DNA of 64,000 nucleotides from an uncultured Methylopila sp. (GTDB taxonomy: Bacteria > Pseudomonadota > Alphaproteobacteria > Rhizobiales > Methylopilaceae). The position numbers and the translations under genes were made by a program. The notes below the pieces were generated by a model that saw nothing but the letters and a program-made list of their open reading frames with translations, ran no database searches and had not been told where the DNA came from. Of the stretch, positions 36,445-49,641 are shown piece after piece; the stretch's first letter is position 1, and each line of letters opens with the position of its first letter. Location: the NCBI GenBank assembly GCA_902168115.1, contig CABHPB010000109.1, positions 1 to 64,000 of the forward strand, read 5' to 3'.

Positions 36445-36964
36445 CGTCGTCTCCTGCGGTGTTTTTCGACTGATCTGCGCCGATCTTTTCCGCATCCTAG
36501 CGACCACGAACGGCCGGGACGACGGAATTCGGACGCAGACCAGGTCAGTCGGCGCCGGCCCGCAAAAGGTTCATCGCTCCGGAACGCTGTCCGGCCGAAA
36601 GCAGCGGCGGCGCCGCAAACGTCAGGAGCGGGGCTCGCCCCATGGGGTCGGCGTCGGAAGGTCGCGACGGCGCGCGCGGGCCGAAATCGACGTGCGACGT
36701 TTGCGCATCGTCGTTCGTTCGTCGAAGCTCGGTCACATGTTCGTTTGCCCGAGGGGTAATCCGCTGGCGGCGCAGGCTTTTTCCCCTGTTCGCCACGTCC
36801 TCGCCACGATGTTGCGCGCGTGGGTGGGGCATGATAGTGACCGCTGCGCTTCGGGGGCAGGGCCTCCGAGGCCGGGGACAAACCCCTGAATTCACCGGTT
36901 CCGGGAGGTTCGGAGCGCCCGCTCCGGTTTCAGCCCTAGGCTCCAACCAGCGAGAGACGCTCGG
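36445..36964. promoter_or_regulatory. Gene-free region upstream of the ATP synthase operon
   Basis: 520 bp with no credible gene between the divergent protease and atpH; it must hold promoters for both. The only distinct structure is an inverted repeat, CGGAGCG-CC-CGCTCCG at 36911-36926, ending 38 bases before the atpH start and followed by TTT, possibly a leader hairpin. No clear -35/-10 pair was identified. Confidence 0.45.
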
Positions 36965-37524
36965 GTGGCAGGTAAAGACACCATCGTGTCCGGGATGGCC
37001 GGTCGCTATGCGACCGCCCTGTTTGATCTCGCCAAGGAAGAAAACGTGGTCGATGCGGTCTCCAGCGACCTCGACACGATCTCCAAGGCGCTGTCTGAAA
37101 GCGAAGACCTGCGGCGGCTGACGAAGAGCCCGGTCTTCTCGTCCGAAGACCAGGCCAAGGCCATGGGCGCCGTGCTGGACAGGCTTGGCGTCGGCGGCCT
37201 GACCGCGAAATTCGTGCGCCTCGTCGCCACGAACCGCCGCCTGTTCGCCCTCGAGGCGATGATGAAGGGTTTCCGGGCGCTGGTCGCCGCCGACCGCGGC
37301 GTGACGACCGCCGAGGTGACCGTCGCCGAGGAGCTCACCGCCGGACGGCGCGACGAGCTCGCCAAGGCGCTGAAGGACATCACCGGCAAGACCGTCGACT
37401 TCGACGTCAAGGTCGATCCGAAGATTCTGGGCGGGCTCATCGTGCGGCTCGGAAGCCGCATGGTCGACGCCTCGCTCAAGACCAAGCTCAACTCCATTAA
37501 ACTCGCGATGAAAGAGGTCGGCTG

Positions 37525-37525
<1 letters not shown>
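36965..37525 (+). CDS. atpH: F1Fo ATP synthase subunit delta
   Basis: 186 residues from GTG. The N-terminal helical domain is [29 protein letters not shown], and the C-terminal conserved segment is [34 protein letters not shown]. It forms the top of the peripheral stalk, joining F1 to subunit b. The gene leads atpHAGDC and overlaps atpA by one base (TGATG). An internal ATG at 36995 would shorten it by ten residues, but the GTG start preserves the usual family length. Confidence 0.96.
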
Positions 37526-39063
<1,538 letters not shown>

Positions 39064-39095
39064 GCCGGACGGATTAGCGGAGTTCGAGCGCCCAA

Positions 39096-41424
<2,329 letters not shown>

Positions 41425-41448
41425 GACCCGCCCGCGCTTCAACGCTTC

Positions 41449-41470
41449 CGGCCGGCCCCTTGGGCCGGCC
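41449..41470. other. Intercistronic hairpin between atpD and atpC
   Basis: GCCGGCCC at 41451-41458 pairs with GGGCCGGC at 41462-41469 with a 3-base loop, extending by a further pair; it sits midway in the 82-bp atpD-atpC gap. There is no T-run, so it looks like an mRNA stability or partial-attenuation element rather than a terminator. Confidence 0.5.
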
Positions 41471-41506
41471 GCCGCATGTGACTTCTAGGAACCGGACAAG
41501 CCGACC

Positions 41507-41908
41507 ATGGACACGTTCCAGTTCGAACTGGTGTCGCCCGAAAAGCTGCTGATCTCGGAAGAGGTCCAGCACGTCGTCGTGCCGGGCGTCGAGGGCGAGT
41601 TCGGCGTGCTCGCGCATCACGCGCCGCTGCTGTCGACGCTGAAGCCCGGCGTCGTGAAGGTGTTCAAGACCGAGGGCGGCGAGCCCGAGCGCCTGTTCGT
41701 CAAGGGCGGCTTCGCGGACGTCAACCCGAAGGGCCTGACCATCCTCGCGGACGAGGCGGTCCCGATGTCGGAGTTCGACGTCGCGAGCCTCGATCAGGCG
41801 ATCAAGGACGCCGAGGAGGACCTCTCCGACGCCGAGGGCGACAAGGCGAAGCTCCGGGCGCAGGAGAAGCTTGACCAGCTTCGGCAATTTCGTCTCGCGG
41901 TTTCGTAA
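41507..41908 (+). CDS. atpC: F1Fo ATP synthase subunit epsilon
   Basis: 133 residues. Beta-sandwich domain FQFELVSPEKLLISEEVQHVVVPGVEGEFGVLAHHAPLLSTLKPGVV and a C-terminal helical pair beginning DQAIKDAEEDLSDAEGDKAKLRAQEKLDQLRQF, as in alphaproteobacterial epsilon. It couples the rotor to the c-ring and inhibits hydrolysis. Last gene of the operon, followed by a strong terminator. Confidence 0.96.
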   Translation: MDTFQFELVSPEKLLISEEVQHVVVPGVEGEFGVLAHHAPLLSTLKPGVVKVFKTEGGEPERLFVKGGFADVNPKGLTILADEAVPMSEFDVASLDQAIKDAEEDLSDAEGDKAKLRAQEKLDQLRQFRLAVS

Positions 41909-41936
41909 CGGCGAGATCTGATCCAGTTAATCGGTG

Positions 41937-41966
41937 AAACGCCCGGGCTTATCGCCCGGGCGTTTT
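41937..41966 (+). terminator. Rho-independent terminator of the atp operon
   Basis: GC-rich stem AACGCCCGGGC / GCCCGGGCGTT (41938-41948 with 41954-41964), short loop TTATC, followed by a run of T, 29 bases after the atpC stop. Confidence 0.93.
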
Positions 41967-42054
41967 TCGTTTGGCGCGCGCCGCTCAACAAAAAGCGCCG
42001 GCGCGAGAAACTCGCGCCGGCGCTGATCACGAACGTCCTTCTCGTGGGGGGACG

Positions 42055-44268
42055 TCAGACGCTCGTGAATTTCTGGTCGCCGATCGGCAGGTCGCGGACG
42101 CGCTTGCCGGTCGCCGCGAAGATCGCGTTGGCGAGGGCCGGCGCGATCGGCGGGACGCCAGGCTCGCCGATGCCGGTCGGCTTCTCCTGGCTCGGCACGA
42201 TGTGCACCTCGACATGCGGCATGTCGGAGATGCGCAGCGGCTTGTAGCTGTCGAAGTTGCCTTCCTGAACGACGCCGTCCTTGAGCGTCACGGCGTTGCG
42301 GAGCGCAGCTCCAAGGCCGAAGCCGACGCCGCCCTCGACCTGCGCCCGGACGACGTCGGGATTGACCACGATGCCGACGTCGACGGCCGCGACGACGCGG
42401 TCGACCTTGACCTTGCCGTCATTGGCGATGGTGACCTCGACCACCTGCGCGACGAAGGAGTTGAAGCTCTCGTGGACCGCGACGCCGCGGCCGCGACCCT
42501 TCTCCAGCTTCTCGCCCGCCTTCCAGCCCGCCTTCTCCGCAGCGAGCTTCAGGACGCCCGCGTGACGCGGCTTGTCCTTCAGCAGCGCGAGCCGGTACTC
42601 GACCGGATCCTTGCCCGCCGCGAAGGCGAGCTCGTCGATCATGGTCTCGACCGCATGGGCAGTGTGGGTGTGGCCGACCGAGCGCCACCACAGCACCGGC
42701 ACGCCGGCCTTGATGGTGGTGAGCTCGACCTTCAGGTTCGGCACGGAGTAGGCGAGGTTCGAGGCGCCCTCGACCGAGGTGTCGTCGACGCCGTCCTTGA
42801 CCAGCATCGGCTCCATCGCGGTGCCGGTCATGATCGACTGGCCGGCGATGCGGTGGTGCCAGGCGACGGGCATGCCGTCCGCGCCGATCGCCGCCTTCAC
42901 CTTGTGGGCGTACATCGGACGGTAGTAGCCGCCCTTCATGTCGTCCTCACGGGTCCAGACCAGCTTGACCGGCGCCTTGCCGTCGATCGCCTTGGCGATG
43001 GTGATGGCCTCGGCGATGTAGTCCGAGGTCGGCACGGCGCGGCGGCCGAACGAGCCGCCGGCCCAGACCGTGTCGATGGTCACCTTGTCCATCGGCACGC
43101 CTGCGACCTTCGAGGCCACAAACAAGTCGATCGATTGGAACTGGGCGCCGGTGGTGATCTTGACCGCGCCGTCCTTCACCTCGGCGACCGCGTTCATGGG
43201 CTCCATGGGCGCGTGCGCGAGATAGGGGAAGGCGTAGTCGGCCTCGATCACCTTGGCCGCGCCCTTGAGCGCGCCTTCGGCGTCGCCGGTGTTGGTCGCG
43301 GTCGCGACGCCGGGCTTGGAGACGGCTTCCTTGCAGGCGGCCATCAGCGCGTCGGAGCCGCGGCTCTCGGCGGCGCCGTCGTCCCACTCGACCTTGAGGG
43401 CGTTGCGCCCCTTGATCGCGGCCCAGGTGGTCTTGGCGAGCACCGCGACGCCGGTCGGGATCTGGACGACCTGCTCGACGCCCTTGACCTTCTTGGTTTC
43501 GGCGTCGTCGAACGACTTCGGCTTGCCGCCGAACTTGGGCGGATGAGCGACCACCGCGACCAGCATGCCCGGGAAGTGCAGGTCCTGGGTGTAGATCGCC
43601 GTGCCGTCGGTCTTGGAGTCGTTGTCGACGCGGTGAAGGCCTTCCTTGCCGATCAGCGCATACTTGCTCGGATCCTTGAACGGCGGCGTCTGGGGCGCGA
43701 CCGCGGGCGGCGTCTTGCTGGCGCCGGCCTTCTCCGCGAACTCGCCGAACGAGCCCTTCTTGCCTGACGGATGGGAGATCACGCCCTTCGCGACGCTGAT
43801 CTCGCCGGCCGGCACCTTCCAGGCCTCCGCCGCGGCGTTGACGAGCGCCGCGCGGGCCGTGACGGCCGCCGTGCGGTACTGGTCCCACGAATTGGCGATC
43901 GAGGTCGAGCCGCCGGTGCCCTGCGCCTTGAAGGCGAGGTTGGCGTAGAGGTTGGGGTTCGCGGGCGCGAACTCGGTGCGGATGGTCGCCCAGTCGGCGT
44001 CCATCTCTTCCGCCACGATGGTGGCGAGACCGGTCGCGACGCCCTGTCCCTTGTCGAGATGCTTGACGATCACGGTGACCGCGCCGTCCGGCGAGACCTT
44101 GACGAACGGATTGAACTCGATCGCGCCCGGCGCGGCGTTCGCCGCCGCGGCGGGATCAGCCTTGAGGCCGATCATCAGGCCGACGCCGGCGCCGCCGGCG
44201 ACAGCGAGGAACGAGCGGCGGCTGAGGTCGAGCGTCTCGCCGCCCTTGATCTTCTGCTGGTAGGTCAT
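42055..44268 (-). CDS. Molybdenum hydroxylase large subunit (IorB-like)
   Basis: 737 residues from [15 protein letters not shown], preceded by GGAGG. A twin-arginine signal, [19 protein letters not shown], marks Tat export. The body is the xanthine-dehydrogenase/isoquinoline-1-oxidoreductase beta family, binding molybdopterin cytosine dinucleotide: [52 protein letters not shown]-type loop ([17 protein letters not shown]), [10 protein letters not shown], and the C-terminal [19 protein letters not shown] with [18 protein letters not shown] including the base Glu. Likely oxidises an aldehyde or N-heterocycle in the periplasm. Directly follows its iron-sulfur partner. Confidence 0.9.
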   Translation of the reverse strand: MTYQQKIKGGETLDLSRRSFLAVAGGAGVGLMIGLKADPAAAANAAPGAIEFNPFVKVSPDGAVTVIVKHLDKGQGVATGLATIVAEEMDADWATIRTEFAPANPNLYANLAFKAQGTGGSTSIANSWDQYRTAAVTARAALVNAAAEAWKVPAGEISVAKGVISHPSGKKGSFGEFAEKAGASKTPPAVAPQTPPFKDPSKYALIGKEGLHRVDNDSKTDGTAIYTQDLHFPGMLVAVVAHPPKFGGKPKSFDDAETKKVKGVEQVVQIPTGVAVLAKTTWAAIKGRNALKVEWDDGAAESRGSDALMAACKEAVSKPGVATATNTGDAEGALKGAAKVIEADYAFPYLAHAPMEPMNAVAEVKDGAVKITTGAQFQSIDLFVASKVAGVPMDKVTIDTVWAGGSFGRRAVPTSDYIAEAITIAKAIDGKAPVKLVWTREDDMKGGYYRPMYAHKVKAAIGADGMPVAWHHRIAGQSIMTGTAMEPMLVKDGVDDTSVEGASNLAYSVPNLKVELTTIKAGVPVLWWRSVGHTHTAHAVETMIDELAFAAGKDPVEYRLALLKDKPRHAGVLKLAAEKAGWKAGEKLEKGRGRGVAVHESFNSFVAQVVEVTIANDGKVKVDRVVAAVDVGIVVNPDVVRAQVEGGVGFGLGAALRNAVTLKDGVVQEGNFDSYKPLRISDMPHVEVHIVPSQEKPTGIGEPGVPPIAPALANAIFAATGKRVRDLPIGDQKFTSV

Positions 44269-44272
44269 CGGA

Positions 44273-44743
44273 TCAGGCCTCCAGCCGCTTGGCCGCGTCG
44301 TGGATCGCGGCGCGAATGCGCTGATAGGTGGCGCAACGGCAGACATTGCCGTTCATCGCCGTGTCGATGTCCTTGTCGGACGGCTTCTTGTTCGAGGTCA
44401 GAAGCGCGACGGCCGACATCATCTGGCCGGACTGGCAGTAGCCGCACTGCACGACGTCGAGCGCGCGCCAGGCCGCCTGCACGGCCTTGCCTTCCTTCGA
44501 GGCGGACTGCCCGACCACATGTTCGATGGTCCGGATCTCGCTGTCCTCGACGTCGCTGATCGGCGTCTGGCACGCGCGCACGGGCGACCCGTCGAGATGA
44601 ACCGTGCAGGCGCCGCACTGTGCGACGCCGCAGCCGAATTTCGTTCCGGTCAGTTTGAGTTCGTCACGGATCACCCACAGCAATGGCGTGTCCGGATCGA
44701 CGTCGAGCTCGCGCTCTTCGCCGTTGATCTTAAGCTTGATCAT
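44273..44743 (-). CDS. (2Fe-2S) small subunit of molybdenum hydroxylase (IorA-like)
   Basis: 156 residues. Plant-type 2Fe-2S ligands [16 protein letters not shown] (with the fourth Cys in SPVRACQTP) and the second cluster CGYCQSG ... NVCRCATY, the standard arrangement for small subunits of this family. It passes electrons from the molybdenum centre in the next gene (4 bp downstream). It has no signal of its own and is probably co-exported with the Tat-targeted large subunit. No cytochrome subunit gene accompanies the pair here. Confidence 0.93.
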   Translation of the reverse strand: MIKLKINGEERELDVDPDTPLLWVIRDELKLTGTKFGCGVAQCGACTVHLDGSPVRACQTPISDVEDSEIRTIEHVVGQSASKEGKAVQAAWRALDVVQCGYCQSGQMMSAVALLTSNKKPSDKDIDTAMNGNVCRCATYQRIRAAIHDAAKRLEA

Positions 44744-44972
44744 GATGTCTCCCGGGGGCCCGTCGGCCCGCGTCTTGGCCGACCCTCGCCAGGGACGGCA
44801 CTGGATGCTGCAGATGCTAACGGGCAGGCTGGACCTGTTCCAGTTCCAGAGGCGTGCGCTCGCGCAAGGTTGAGGAGGCGCGGGGAGGGTCTTGCATGCG
44901 ATCCGCCGAAAGCATGTCTCGGCGACGACCCCTAGCGCGTCCTAGAAGACGCGCCTGATCGGAGGACACCTG

Positions 44973-45890
44973 ATGCGACTGCTCATGCTCGGCGCCGGCG
45001 GGATCGGCGGCTATTTCGGCGGCCGCGTCGTGGCCGGGGGCGGTGACGTGACGTTTCTCGTGCGTCCTGCCCGCGCCGAACGCATCGCCACGGAAGGCCT
45101 GAAGATCTCCAGTCCGCATGGCGACGTGACGCTGAAGCCGAAGACGCTGACCGAGGCGCGCGAGCCCTTCGACGCGGTGCTGCTATCCTGCAAGGCCTAC
45201 GACCTCGACAGCGCGATCGAGGCGATCGCGCCGGCAGTCGGACCGGACACGCTCGTCGTGCCGCTGCTGAACGGCCTGCGCCATTATGCGGCCCTCGACG
45301 CGCGCTTCGGCGCCGAGCGCGTGGCTGGCGGGCTCGCGCACATTCCCGTGACGCTGAAGCCCGATGGATCGATCGTCCACATGGGGCCGCTGCAGCGGCT
45401 GATCGTCGGTCCGCGCTCGGAGGGGCAGCAGGCCCGCTGCGAGACGCTTCACGCGGCGCTCGAACCGGGAGGCTTCCGGCCGATCCTCAGCCAGACGATC
45501 GAGCAGGCGATGTGGGACAAGTACGTCATGCTGGCGGCCTTTGCGGGCCTCACCTGCCTGATGCGCGCGCCGGTCGGCGCGATCATGCAGGCGCGCGACG
45601 GCGAGGCGATCGCCGACGCCTTCCTCGCCGAATGCGCGGCCGTCGCGGAAGCTGCGGGACGCCGCCCTGCCGAGAAGCCGCTGTCGGAGGCGCGTGCGCT
45701 GATGACGACGCCCGGCTCGTCGAGCACGGCCTCCATGCTGCGGGACCTCGAGGGCGGCGGCCGCACCGAGCACGAGCACATTCTCGGCGACATGGTCGAC
45801 CGCGCGAGGGCGGCCGGGCTCCTCGCGCCGATGCTGACCGTCGCGCTCACCCACATGCAAGCCCACGAGGCGCGGCGGACGGCGGCCTGA
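44973..45890 (+). CDS. Ketopantoate reductase family protein (PanE/ApbA)
   Basis: 305 residues with GGAGG before the ATG. N-terminal NADP-binding MRLLMLGAGGIGGYFGGRVVAGGGDVTFLVR, the conserved LLSCKAYDLDSAIEAIAPAVGPDTLVVPLLNGL and the helical C-terminal domain with WDKYVMLAAFAGLTCLMRAPVG. Reduces 2-dehydropantoate to pantoate in coenzyme A synthesis if it is the true PanE; many paralogues with other substrates exist. Single gene, convergent with the next. Confidence 0.88.
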   Translation: MRLLMLGAGGIGGYFGGRVVAGGGDVTFLVRPARAERIATEGLKISSPHGDVTLKPKTLTEAREPFDAVLLSCKAYDLDSAIEAIAPAVGPDTLVVPLLNGLRHYAALDARFGAERVAGGLAHIPVTLKPDGSIVHMGPLQRLIVGPRSEGQQARCETLHAALEPGGFRPILSQTIEQAMWDKYVMLAAFAGLTCLMRAPVGAIMQARDGEAIADAFLAECAAVAEAAGRRPAEKPLSEARALMTTPGSSSTASMLRDLEGGGRTEHEHILGDMVDRARAAGLLAPMLTVALTHMQAHEARRTAA

Positions 45891-45894
45891 GCTC

Positions 45895-46413
45895 TCAGGA
45901 GGTCGGAGGCAACGGGTCCTTCAGGATGGTGTGGCGCATCAGGTAGCTCGCGCCATGCCGCCAGGACTCTTCCGTGTTGCCGCGGATGTCGGAACTGCCC
46001 TTCCGGACCACCTCGCCGGTCCTGGTGTTCCTGATCTCGACATTGATGTTGAGGATCAGGTTCGAGACCTTCTGTACGTAACCCATCAGCGAGTAGTCGG
46101 CGCCGAGCTTCTGCGCGATGCCGGCGGGGCAGGGGCCGCAGGTGCGCAGGACCTGAGCGTCGATATCCTTCTGCTGCGGCGTCACGTCGACGACCTCGAT
46201 GTCCTTCGACTTCAGGAACTCGCGGATCTGGTTCGAGATCTGGTGGATCTTGTCGTCCTGATCCTTCCGCTTGCCCTGGATGTCGCCCTCGGCGCTGGTG
46301 TCGTAGAGCTCGAACTCGAACGACGCGACCTTGATCGGCGCGGCGTGGGCCGCGGGCGTGGTCGTGCCGATTGCGGTCGCGGCTATGGCGGCGGCGAGAA
46401 GCGTCGCGCGCAT
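45895..46413 (-). CDS. Exported DUF3280/DUF2380-like protein
   Basis: 172 residues with a signal peptide (LLAAAIAATAIGTTTPAAHA). The mature part reads KVASFEFELYDTSAEGDIQGKR..., VLRTCGPCPAGIAQKLGADYSLMGYVQKVSNLILNINVEIRNTRTGEVVRKGSSDIRGNTEESWRHGASYLMRHTIL, the pattern of a periplasmic DUF family frequent in methylotrophs, often near PQQ dehydrogenase genes. GGAAGGGAG precedes the ATG. Function unknown. Confidence 0.8.
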   Translation of the reverse strand: MRATLLAAAIAATAIGTTTPAAHAAPIKVASFEFELYDTSAEGDIQGKRKDQDDKIHQISNQIREFLKSKDIEVVDVTPQQKDIDAQVLRTCGPCPAGIAQKLGADYSLMGYVQKVSNLILNINVEIRNTRTGEVVRKGSSDIRGNTEESWRHGASYLMRHTILKDPLPPTS

Positions 46414-46506
46414 GGCGTCTCCCTTCCGATTGTCTCTTTCGGTTGGGTATTTAGGTAGCGCGCGGGTGATCCCGGACCACCGGCGTCGGTCTCGCCCGCC
46501 GGTTCG

Positions 46507-49500
46507 TTATTCCGCCGCCCGCAGATGGCTGGTCGAAGCCGGCAGCTGCGGAAGCACGTCCTCCGGCTCGTCCTTCTCGCCCACGAAGCGCCCGAACATC
46601 CACACGAACAGGCGGCGTAGGTCGTCGAGGAGGGTGAAGGCGGCCGGAACGAAGACGAGGCTGAGAACGGTCGAGGCGATCAGGCCGCCGATCACCGCGA
46701 TCGCCATCGGCGCGCGGAACGAGCCGCCCTCGCCGAGCGCCATCGCGGAGGGCACCATGCCCGCGGTCATGGCGACGGTGGTCATCACGATCGGCTGGGC
46801 GCGCTTGCGGCCGGCCTCGATGAGCGCCGTGGTCCGGTCGACGCCGCGCGCGATCTCCTCGATCGCGAAGTCGACCAGCAGGATGGCGTTCTTGGTCACG
46901 ATGCCCATCAGCATCAGGAAGCCGATGACCACCGGCATCGAGATGGACTCGTTCGTGAGCAGCAGCGCGACCAGCGCGCCGCCGATCGACAGCGGCAGCG
47001 ACAGCAGGATGGTGACGGGCTGGGCGACGTCCGCGAACAGCAGCACCAGCACGGCGAAGACCAGCAGCACGCCCGCCGCCATCGCGACGGCGAAGCCCTG
47101 GAACACCTCGTTCATGATCTCGACGTCGCCGAATTCCTTGAGCGTGACGCCCGCCGGCAGGTTCTTGGCCGCGGGCAGCGACTTCACCGCCTCGAGCGCC
47201 GCTCCGAGCGGATAGCCGGGCGCGAGGTCGCCCTCGATCGCGACGCGGCGGTCGCGGTCATAGCGCTCGAGCGCAGTCGGGCCCTGGCCGAAGTCGACAG
47301 AGGCGACAGCCGTCAGCGGCACGCTGCCGCCGGCGGCCCGGCGCACGCGCAGGTTCTCGAAGGTCGCCATGTCGGCGCGCGCTGCAAGGTCGAGCTGGAC
47401 GCGGATGTCGACCTGCCGGTCGCCGGCCGAGAACTTGGCGAGGTTCTGCGCGACGTCGCCGATGGTCGCGATCCGGACCGTCTCGGCGATGTCGGCGACG
47501 GACACGCCGAGCTCGGCCGCCTCGTCGAGCTTCGGGACGATGCGAATTTCCGGCCGGTCGATCGCGGCCGTGGAGATGACGTTGAGCAGTCCGGGCACGT
47601 TCTCGCGCACCGCCTTCTCGAGCTTCACCGCCGTCTGTTCGACGGCCGCGCCGTCCGCGCCGGAGACGATCATGGCGAATTCGCGCTGGCCGCCCTCGTT
47701 GCCGAAATTGGTGCGCAGGTCGGGGATCTTGGCGAGTTCCTGGCGCACCGCCGCCTCGAACTGCTTCTGGCTGAGGCTGCGCTCGCTCTTGGGCTTGAGA
47801 TTGACGATGAGGACGCCTTTGCGCACCTCGGACGCCGCGACCTGGAACCCGCCCTGCATGTCGGAGCCGATGGTGGCGTAGACCGACTGGACCTCCGGCC
47901 GGTCCTTCAGGATGCGCGTGATGCGCTGCGCGACGGCGTCGCCCTGGTCGAGGCGGGAGCCCGGCGGCAGCTCGATCTTGAGGATCGACCGCGAGGTGTC
48001 GCTCTCGGGCAGGAAGCCCGAGGGCAGATAGCCGGACAGCACGATCGAGCCCGCGAACAGCGCGAAGCCCGCGAACACCGTCACGAAACGCCAGCGCACG
48101 CACCATGCCAGCGCGCGCGTGTAGGCCCGCATGACGAAGCCGTCGCGCTCCTCCTGCGCGCCATGGTCGCGCAGGAAGTACGCGGCGAAGAGCGGCGTGA
48201 TCAGCCGCGCGACCAGCAGCGAGAACGCGACCGCGATCGCGACGGTGATGCCGAACTGCTTGAAATACTGGCCGGCGATGCCGCCCATGAAGGAGACCGG
48301 CATGAAGACCGCGATGATCGTCGCGGTGGTCGCGACCACCGCGAGGCCGATCTCGTCCGCCGCCTCGATCGAGGCGCGGTAGGGCGACTTCCCCATCCGC
48401 ATGTGGCGGACGATGTTCTCGATCTCGACGATCGCATCGTCGACCAGGATGCCGGTGACGAGGGTGATCGCGAGCAGGCTGACCGCGTTCAGCGAGAAGC
48501 CGAGCGCCTGCATCGCCCAGAAGGTCGGCAGGATCGACAGCGGGATCGCGAGCGCGGTGATCAGCGTCGCGCGAAAATCGCGCAGGAACAGGAACACGAC
48601 GAAGACGGCGAGCGCCGCGCCCTCGAGCAGCGTGTGCATCGCCGACTTGTAGTCGCCCTCGGTGAACTTCACCGTGGTGTCGATCTTGGTGATCGTCACA
48701 TCCGGACGGGCGGCCTCGAGCTCCTTGAGCTTCTCGTCGGCGGCCCTGGAGACGACGACGTCCGAATAGCCCTTGGCGCGATAGACGCCAAAGGCGACGA
48801 TCGGCTTGCCGTCGAGCTTGGCCGCGATGCGCGGCTCGGCCGAGCCGTCGCGCACCGAGCCGAGCTCGGACAGCGGCGCCTGCCGCCCGCCCGGCAGCAC
48901 GATGCGCGACTGGGCGAGCTGTTCCACGCTGAGCGCGCCGGCGAGCGTGCGGATCGACTGTTCCTGCGTGCCCACCTCGCCGCGGCCGCCCGCGAGATCG
49001 ACATTGGTGGCGCGCAGCTGCCGGTTGACCTCGGCGGCGGTGATCCCGAGCGCCTGCAGCCGCGCCGGATCGAGCGAGACGCGGATTTCACGGTCGACGC
49101 CGCCCTCGCGCTTGACCTGAGCGACGCCTCGAACCGCCTGCAGCTGGCGGATCACCCGGTCGTCGATGAACCAGGACAGCTCCTCCGGCGTCATCGACGG
49201 CGCCGAGGCGGCGTAGGTCGAGATCGCCATGCCCTCGATGTCGATGCGCTGGATCAGCGGCTCCTCGATCGACTGCGGCAGCTGGGTGCGGATCTTGGTC
49301 ACCGCGTCGCGGACGTCGTTCACGGCGCGGTCGACCGACGTCTCAAGCTGGAACTCGACCGTCGTCACCGACACGCCGTCGCCGACGTTGGAGGTGATGT
49401 GCTTGACGCCCGAGATGCCGGCGACCGAGGTCTCGATGCGCTTGGTCACCTGCATCTCGAGCTCGGAAGGCGCGGCGCCGGCCTGCCTGATCGTGACCGA

Positions 49501-49641
49501 GACCAGCGGCAGGTCGATGTTCGGCATGCGCGTCACCGGCAGCGTCATGAAGGACGCGAAGCCGATGGCGGCCAGCACCACGAACAGGACGAGCGAGGGG
49601 ATCGGCTTGCGGATCGCCCAGGCCGAGACGTTGAGCGCCAT
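46507..49641 (-). CDS. RND efflux permease (AcrB/MexB family)
   Basis: 1,044 residues. Twelve membrane segments with two large periplasmic loops; N-terminal IRKPIPSLVLFVVLAAIGFASF, the proton-relay pair in LVDDAIVEIENIVRHMRMG (Asp-Asp in TM4), GIAGQYFKQFGITVAIAVAFSLLVARLITPLFAAYFL, and C-terminal LLVDFAIEEIARG. It expels amphiphilic compounds by proton antiport with the adaptor encoded immediately upstream (one-base overlap). No outer-membrane channel gene is adjacent, so a TolC encoded elsewhere is presumably used. Confidence 0.95.
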   Translation of the reverse strand: MALNVSAWAIRKPIPSLVLFVVLAAIGFASFMTLPVTRMPNIDLPLVSVTIRQAGAAPSELEMQVTKRIETSVAGISGVKHITSNVGDGVSVTTVEFQLETSVDRAVNDVRDAVTKIRTQLPQSIEEPLIQRIDIEGMAISTYAASAPSMTPEELSWFIDDRVIRQLQAVRGVAQVKREGGVDREIRVSLDPARLQALGITAAEVNRQLRATNVDLAGGRGEVGTQEQSIRTLAGALSVEQLAQSRIVLPGGRQAPLSELGSVRDGSAEPRIAAKLDGKPIVAFGVYRAKGYSDVVVSRAADEKLKELEAARPDVTITKIDTTVKFTEGDYKSAMHTLLEGAALAVFVVFLFLRDFRATLITALAIPLSILPTFWAMQALGFSLNAVSLLAITLVTGILVDDAIVEIENIVRHMRMGKSPYRASIEAADEIGLAVVATTATIIAVFMPVSFMGGIAGQYFKQFGITVAIAVAFSLLVARLITPLFAAYFLRDHGAQEERDGFVMRAYTRALAWCVRWRFVTVFAGFALFAGSIVLSGYLPSGFLPESDTSRSILKIELPPGSRLDQGDAVAQRITRILKDRPEVQSVYATIGSDMQGGFQVAASEVRKGVLIVNLKPKSERSLSQKQFEAAVRQELAKIPDLRTNFGNEGGQREFAMIVSGADGAAVEQTAVKLEKAVRENVPGLLNVISTAAIDRPEIRIVPKLDEAAELGVSVADIAETVRIATIGDVAQNLAKFSAGDRQVDIRVQLDLAARADMATFENLRVRRAAGGSVPLTAVASVDFGQGPTALERYDRDRRVAIEGDLAPGYPLGAALEAVKSLPAAKNLPAGVTLKEFGDVEIMNEVFQGFAVAMAAGVLLVFAVLVLLFADVAQPVTILLSLPLSIGGALVALLLTNESISMPVVIGFLMLMGIVTKNAILLVDFAIEEIARGVDRTTALIEAGRKRAQPIVMTTVAMTAGMVPSAMALGEGGSFRAPMAIAVIGGLIASTVLSLVFVPAAFTLLDDLRRLFVWMFGRFVGEKDEPEDVLPQLPASTSHLRAAE

